From Flexilinea sp. (GTDB lineage Bacteria; Chloroflexota; Anaerolineae; Anaerolineales; Anaerolineaceae): a DNA stretch of 45,314 bases. The notes beneath the pieces are model-generated. The model was not told the origin of the DNA and searched no databases. It saw nothing but the letters and a program-made list of their open reading frames with translations. Positions 42,351 to 45,314 of the stretch are shown piece by piece. Every line of letters starts with the position of its first letter. Positions within the stretch are counted from its first letter, which is position 1. The position numbers and the translations under genes were made by a program. Location of the stretch: assembly GCA_017432685.1 (NCBI GenBank), contig JAFRIR010000028.1, positions 1-45,314 on the forward strand, written 5' to 3'.

Positions 42351-42362
42351 AAGGAGCCTGAC

Positions 42363-44399
42363 GTGTCTACCGATAAACATATCGACCGCATCTGCATCAT
42401 CATCACGCTCATCGCTCTGCTGGTGACTGTGCTCTTCATGAATGGTGAGAAGCTCGGTATTGAACGGATCGTCGATGCGGACGCGGAAAAGTATTCGGAC
42501 CTGGATCAATTCACTGCCAATGATCAGAACGGTGAATGGGATACCACCGGCGCGACTGTTATCACGCTGAACGGTGAAAGCGCCTCGGTATCCGGAAACG
42601 GCGCCTATGTCAACAACGGCTCTGTTGTCATCACCAACGCAGGGAAATATCTGCTCTCCGGCACATTGACGGATGGTAACATCAGCGTGGATGCATACAT
42701 CTCCTCGAAAGTATGGCTGCTGTTGGATGGGGTGAACATCACCTCATCCGACAACGCCGCCATCCGGGTGGAGGAAGCGGACAAGGTCTTCCTTACTCTG
42801 GCGGAAGGCAGCGAAAACTTCCTGTCCACAGGCGAAACCTTCAGTGACACCGCCATTGCGGATGGGACCAATGGAGCAATCTATGCGCATGATGACCTCA
42901 CCATCAACGGGACAGGCGCTCTCACCATCGTCAGCGGATATAAGCACGGTATCGACGCCAACGATGACCTGATCATCACCGGCGGGACGATCAATATCAC
43001 CGCACCGCTGGACGGGCTGCACGCCAACGACAGTCTGCGCATCATGAATGCGGACCTCACCATCGATGCCGGAGATGACGGACTGATGGTCGCGAAAGAA
43101 AACGGTTACCTGCACATTGAATCCGGCACGATCAACATCAAAGCCGACGGAGATGCCATTCATACAGCCGGTGATATCACCATCGACAGCGGCAGCATCG
43201 CCCTGAGCGCCGGAGATGATGGTATCCATTCCGATACCAACGTCCTTATCAATGACGGTGTTCTGCTCATCAGTGAATGCTATGAAGGCATTGAAGCGGT
43301 CACCATCGATATCGCAGGCGGTGACATCACCATCTACCCGAGTGATGACGGCCTGAATGCAAACGGCGGCAGCGACATGTTCGGCATGCCGGGCGGCTTT
43401 GGTCCCGGCGCTTTGGGACAGAATACAGAAACTGCCACACCGACCCCGACGGTGGAAACGCAAGAAGACGATTCCACCTGGGTCCGCATCAGCGGCGGCA
43501 ATTTGACCATTATCAATGAAAATGCACGTGATGCTGACGGTATTGACTCGAACGGCGATTTGATCATCACCGGCGGCACCATCCGCGTCAGTCTGCCCGG
43601 CGGCGGTACCAACAACGCCATTGACTACGGTTCTGAATCCGGCGGGAAAGCCACCATCAGTGGCGGTAACCTGGTCGCTGCGGGCGGTTCAATGATGTCG
43701 GAAAACTTTGATGAAAGCTCGGAACAGCCGGTCATCATGTACAACCTGACGGAAACCGTGGAAGGCGGTACGGAAGTCCTGGTATTGGACGCGGAGGGCA
43801 ATGAGATCCTCAGCTATACTCCGCCGCAGAGCTTTAACTCGATCTTCCTGAGCTGTCCGGAGATGAAAGTCGGAGAAACCTATACGGTTATCATCGGCGA
43901 AACTGAAGAGGAACTGACTATGGATTCCGATGCGATCACGCTCGGCAGTGCCGGAATGGGCTCTTTCGGTGGTGGTTTCTTCCGCGGCGGTGGCGGCGGC
44001 AGAGGAGGCAGAAGCAGAGACTGGGAAACTGCCACGGTGACACCTGATGGCAGTACCACTGACAGTACCGCGGAACCCGGTGAGATGCCGAAGGGCGGCG
44101 GATTCCCCGGCGGTCCCGGTGGGATGATGCCTCCGGACGGGCAGATGCCGACCTTCGATGGAACGGAAATGCCGGAATTTGACGGAACAATCATGCCGCA
44201 GGACGGCGGATTCCCGGGCGGTCCCGGCGGGATGGGCTTTGATCAGCGGCAAACAGCTGAAGAAGAGGAAGAAACTGCGGCTGTTTCCACCGCGAAATCA
44301 CTCTCGGAGTTCAGTCCTGAAACCTGGATCCTGCTGGGAACATCCTTCGCAACGATCCTCGCAGCCATCCTTTTTGCCCTGAAGTTTAAGCGCTTCTAA
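42363..44399 (+). CDS. Cthe_2159-like carbohydrate-binding-domain surface protein
   Basis: A 678-aa protein with an N-terminal signal anchor (IDRICIIITLIALLVTVLFM). A parallel beta-helix of short repeats follows (VWLLLDGVNITSSDNAAIRV, LTIVSGYKHGIDANDDLIIT, GDDGIHSDTNVLINDGV, SDDGLNANGGSD), matching the acidic-polysaccharide-binding Cthe_2159 family. Asp-rich turns (GDDG, SDDG) are probable calcium sites. Then come a Gly/Arg linker (GGGGGRGGRSRDW), Gly-Pro-Met repeats (PGGPGGMMPPDG and PGGPGGMGFDQR), and a C-terminal TM (WILLGTSFATILAAILFALK) with a short basic tail. It is likely membrane-anchored at both ends. A GTG at 42363 follows AAAGGAGCCTGAC. Confidence 0.87.
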   Translation: MSTDKHIDRICIIITLIALLVTVLFMNGEKLGIERIVDADAEKYSDLDQFTANDQNGEWDTTGATVITLNGESASVSGNGAYVNNGSVVITNAGKYLLSGTLTDGNISVDAYISSKVWLLLDGVNITSSDNAAIRVEEADKVFLTLAEGSENFLSTGETFSDTAIADGTNGAIYAHDDLTINGTGALTIVSGYKHGIDANDDLIITGGTINITAPLDGLHANDSLRIMNADLTIDAGDDGLMVAKENGYLHIESGTINIKADGDAIHTAGDITIDSGSIALSAGDDGIHSDTNVLINDGVLLISECYEGIEAVTIDIAGGDITIYPSDDGLNANGGSDMFGMPGGFGPGALGQNTETATPTPTVETQEDDSTWVRISGGNLTIINENARDADGIDSNGDLIITGGTIRVSLPGGGTNNAIDYGSESGGKATISGGNLVAAGGSMMSENFDESSEQPVIMYNLTETVEGGTEVLVLDAEGNEILSYTPPQSFNSIFLSCPEMKVGETYTVIIGETEEELTMDSDAITLGSAGMGSFGGGFFRGGGGGRGGRSRDWETATVTPDGSTTDSTAEPGEMPKGGGFPGGPGGMMPPDGQMPTFDGTEMPEFDGTIMPQDGGFPGGPGGMGFDQRQTAEEEEETAAVSTAKSLSEFSPETWILLGTSFATILAAILFALKFKRF

Positions 44400-44404
44400 C
44401 AATA

Positions 44405-44433
44405 TGAGACACGGGAACAGGGCAACTGTCTCA
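44405..44433 (+). repeat. Small hairpin after the surface-protein gene
   Basis: TGAGACA (44405-44411) pairs with TGTCTCA (44427-44433). Confidence 0.5.
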
Positions 44434-44478
44434 AAATACATGGAGACCGCCCTATTACCACAAAATTAAACTTTTGTC

Positions 44479-44507
44479 AACCGCCAATTCTGGCGGTTTT
44501 TTTATTT
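44479..44507 (+). terminator. Rho-independent terminator
   Basis: AACCGCCA (44479-44486) pairs with TGGCGGTT (44491-44498), followed by a long T-run. Confidence 0.93.
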
Positions 44508-44528
44508 TAAAAAACGTGTATACTGTTT

Positions 44529-44592
44529 ATCAGGATTCAGGATTCAGGAGCCAGGGGCCAGAATCAGGAACAAGGAGCAAGGAGCAAGTAGT
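44529..44592. repeat. Heptanucleotide tract (GGATTCA/GGAGCAA)
   Basis: GGATTCA GGATTCA GGAGCCA GGGGCCA, then GGAACAA GGAGCAA GGAGCAA. Confidence 0.8.
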
Positions 44593-44599
44593 TAGAAGT

Positions 44600-44690
44600 T
44601 ATAGTGAACGTCATAATAATTTTTACTTTGATTCATAACCAACGCAAATGACGGAATAGCAAAGTAGTTTTATTTTTGACGTTTACTATA
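44600..44690. mobile_element. MITE-like element with TA target duplication
   Basis: TAGTGAACGTCA (44602-44613) is inverted as TGACGTTTACTA (44677-44688) with TA on each outer side. About 87 bp, AT-rich, no coding capacity. TIR plus TA duplication suggests mobilisation by an IS630/Tc1-type transposase; none is encoded in this window. Confidence 0.65.
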
Positions 44691-44734
44691 GAAGTTACAA
44701 GTTAGAAGTATTTCGCAAAGCGGAATCTTTATTT

Positions 44735-44800
44735 GAACTTTGAACTTTTTACTTTGAACTTTGAGAATCTGAACTCTGAACTCTGAAATCTGAACACTAA
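44735..44800. repeat. Heptanucleotide tract (TTTGAAC/TCTGAAC)
   Basis: Units TTTGAAC, then TCTGAAC, in the leader of the next gene; the rest of the 44400-44815 gap holds the features listed above and no gene. Confidence 0.75.
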
Positions 44801-44815
44801 AAGAAAGGAGCGGAC

Positions 44816-45314
44816 ATGGCATACGAAAAAGGCCAAAAAGTTCTGGCAGAAGCCAGGAATGTTGCTGCGGAAGTCAAGCGTGATGCGGGACTTTCCACCA
44901 AAACATCCATCCGGGCTGATTTGCTGAATGCGGATGTACACGCTTTCAGCACGGACGTCATCGACTACAACAACGTCTCTGCCGCCATCATTGAAGAAAA
45001 TGAAGAACTTTTTGCCCTTTCCCGCTGCTGTGATCCGTTTGCTCCGCAGTATCTGACGATCTGCAAAACCCTGACGAAAACCATCGAACATTTAGGCAGT
45101 GTTTTCCTCACCAAAACCTCGATGTCTATACTTCATTATGACACCACCGGTCTGGAAAAGCTGACTATCGACGCGCTCTTACGCATGGTTTCCTTCAATT
45201 TCCGCAAGGTCCATGACACCCTGCAGCGAAAGAAGAAAGATTCACAGGAATTTGATATCCAGCTCTATGAACAAATGCTGAGCTTCGCGAAAGTTCTGCG
45301 CCGTTTAGGCAGCA
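44816..45314 (+). CDS. Unknown helical protein, 3' end outside the window
   Basis: The 166 residues visible begin MAYEKGQKVLAEARNVAAEV and appear soluble and mostly helical (amphipathic stretches KLTIDALLRMVSFNFRKV and QMLSFAKVLRRLG). I do not recognise a family. The ATG follows AAAGGAGCGGAC, a good site. No signal peptide. The frame is open to the window end, so the length is unknown. Confidence 0.75.
   Translation, partial: MAYEKGQKVLAEARNVAAEVKRDAGLSTKTSIRADLLNADVHAFSTDVIDYNNVSAAIIEENEELFALSRCCDPFAPQYLTICKTLTKTIEHLGSVFLTKTSMSILHYDTTGLEKLTIDALLRMVSFNFRKVHDTLQRKKKDSQEFDIQLYEQMLSFAKVLRRLGS

Noticed and set aside
1-45314. tRNA or rRNA genes
   Set aside because: I saw no T-arm/anticodon-like arrangement or rRNA signature by eye. 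A covariance scan would be decisive.

Overview
The window looks like a chromosomal segment of an anaerobic Chloroflexota bacterium, most likely class Anaerolineae. This is inferred from gene content, since there is no rRNA or tRNA to anchor it: an Agl23/TIGR03663-type membrane glycosyltransferase fused to NHL repeats, a T-box leader, an iron-sulfur serine dehydratase and many radical-SAM enzymes. Base composition is moderate, and intergenic DNA is unusually rich in structured and short-period repeats.

Layout. Positions 1-900 hold a noncoding 352-bp tandem duplication. Positions 911-9690 carry a secreted protein of unknown function, a stand-alone TrpB2-type tryptophan synthase beta subunit (minus strand) behind a T-box riboswitch with its own promoter, and on the plus strand rdgB, an L-serine dehydratase, a Trm9-like methyltransferase and a secreted beta-helix-like protein. 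Positions 9871-19699 carry a GH2 glycosidase, a solute-binding protein without a signal peptide, a membrane diguanylate cyclase, an AlkZ-related protein, an alpha/beta hydrolase, an S41-like secreted protease and an acyl carrier protein. Positions 19877-26856 carry the Agl23/NHL protein, a class A beta-lactamase-fold protein, a tyrosine-recombinase-fold protein that has lost its catalytic residues, and a C-terminally truncated exported aldo/keto reductase.

The most unusual locus is the minus-strand block 39466-26911. In transcription order it encodes a DUF805/double FGE-fold membrane protein, three radical-SAM enzymes with SPASM-like cysteine regions plus one short radical-SAM enzyme, a small PqqD/RRE-like protein (third from the front of the radical-SAM series), a Tat-exported beta-propeller whose C-terminus is an octapeptide CxC repeat (11 Cys in about 40 residues), a HemW/HemN-like radical-SAM protein and a four-helix-bundle protein. 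Overlapping starts and stops link the first six genes. I read it as a candidate RiPP-like post-translational modification system in which the modified peptide is the tail of a folded, exported protein.

Positions 39772-45314 return to plus-strand genes: a proline iminopeptidase-like hydrolase, a VTC-domain / DUF4956 / Cthe_2159-type surface cluster and one partial unknown gene.

Four repeat classes run through the window. (i) An element of 103-104 bp with terminal inverted repeats and a covarying bulged hairpin, whose relatives are amplified into 80/82-bp and 44-bp tandem arrays inside the radical-SAM locus. (ii) Degenerate tandem heptanucleotides in most intergenic gaps. (iii) GGGGACGGTT...AACCGTCCCC hairpins, two of them inside a radical-SAM reading frame. 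(iv) A single TA-flanked MITE-like element.
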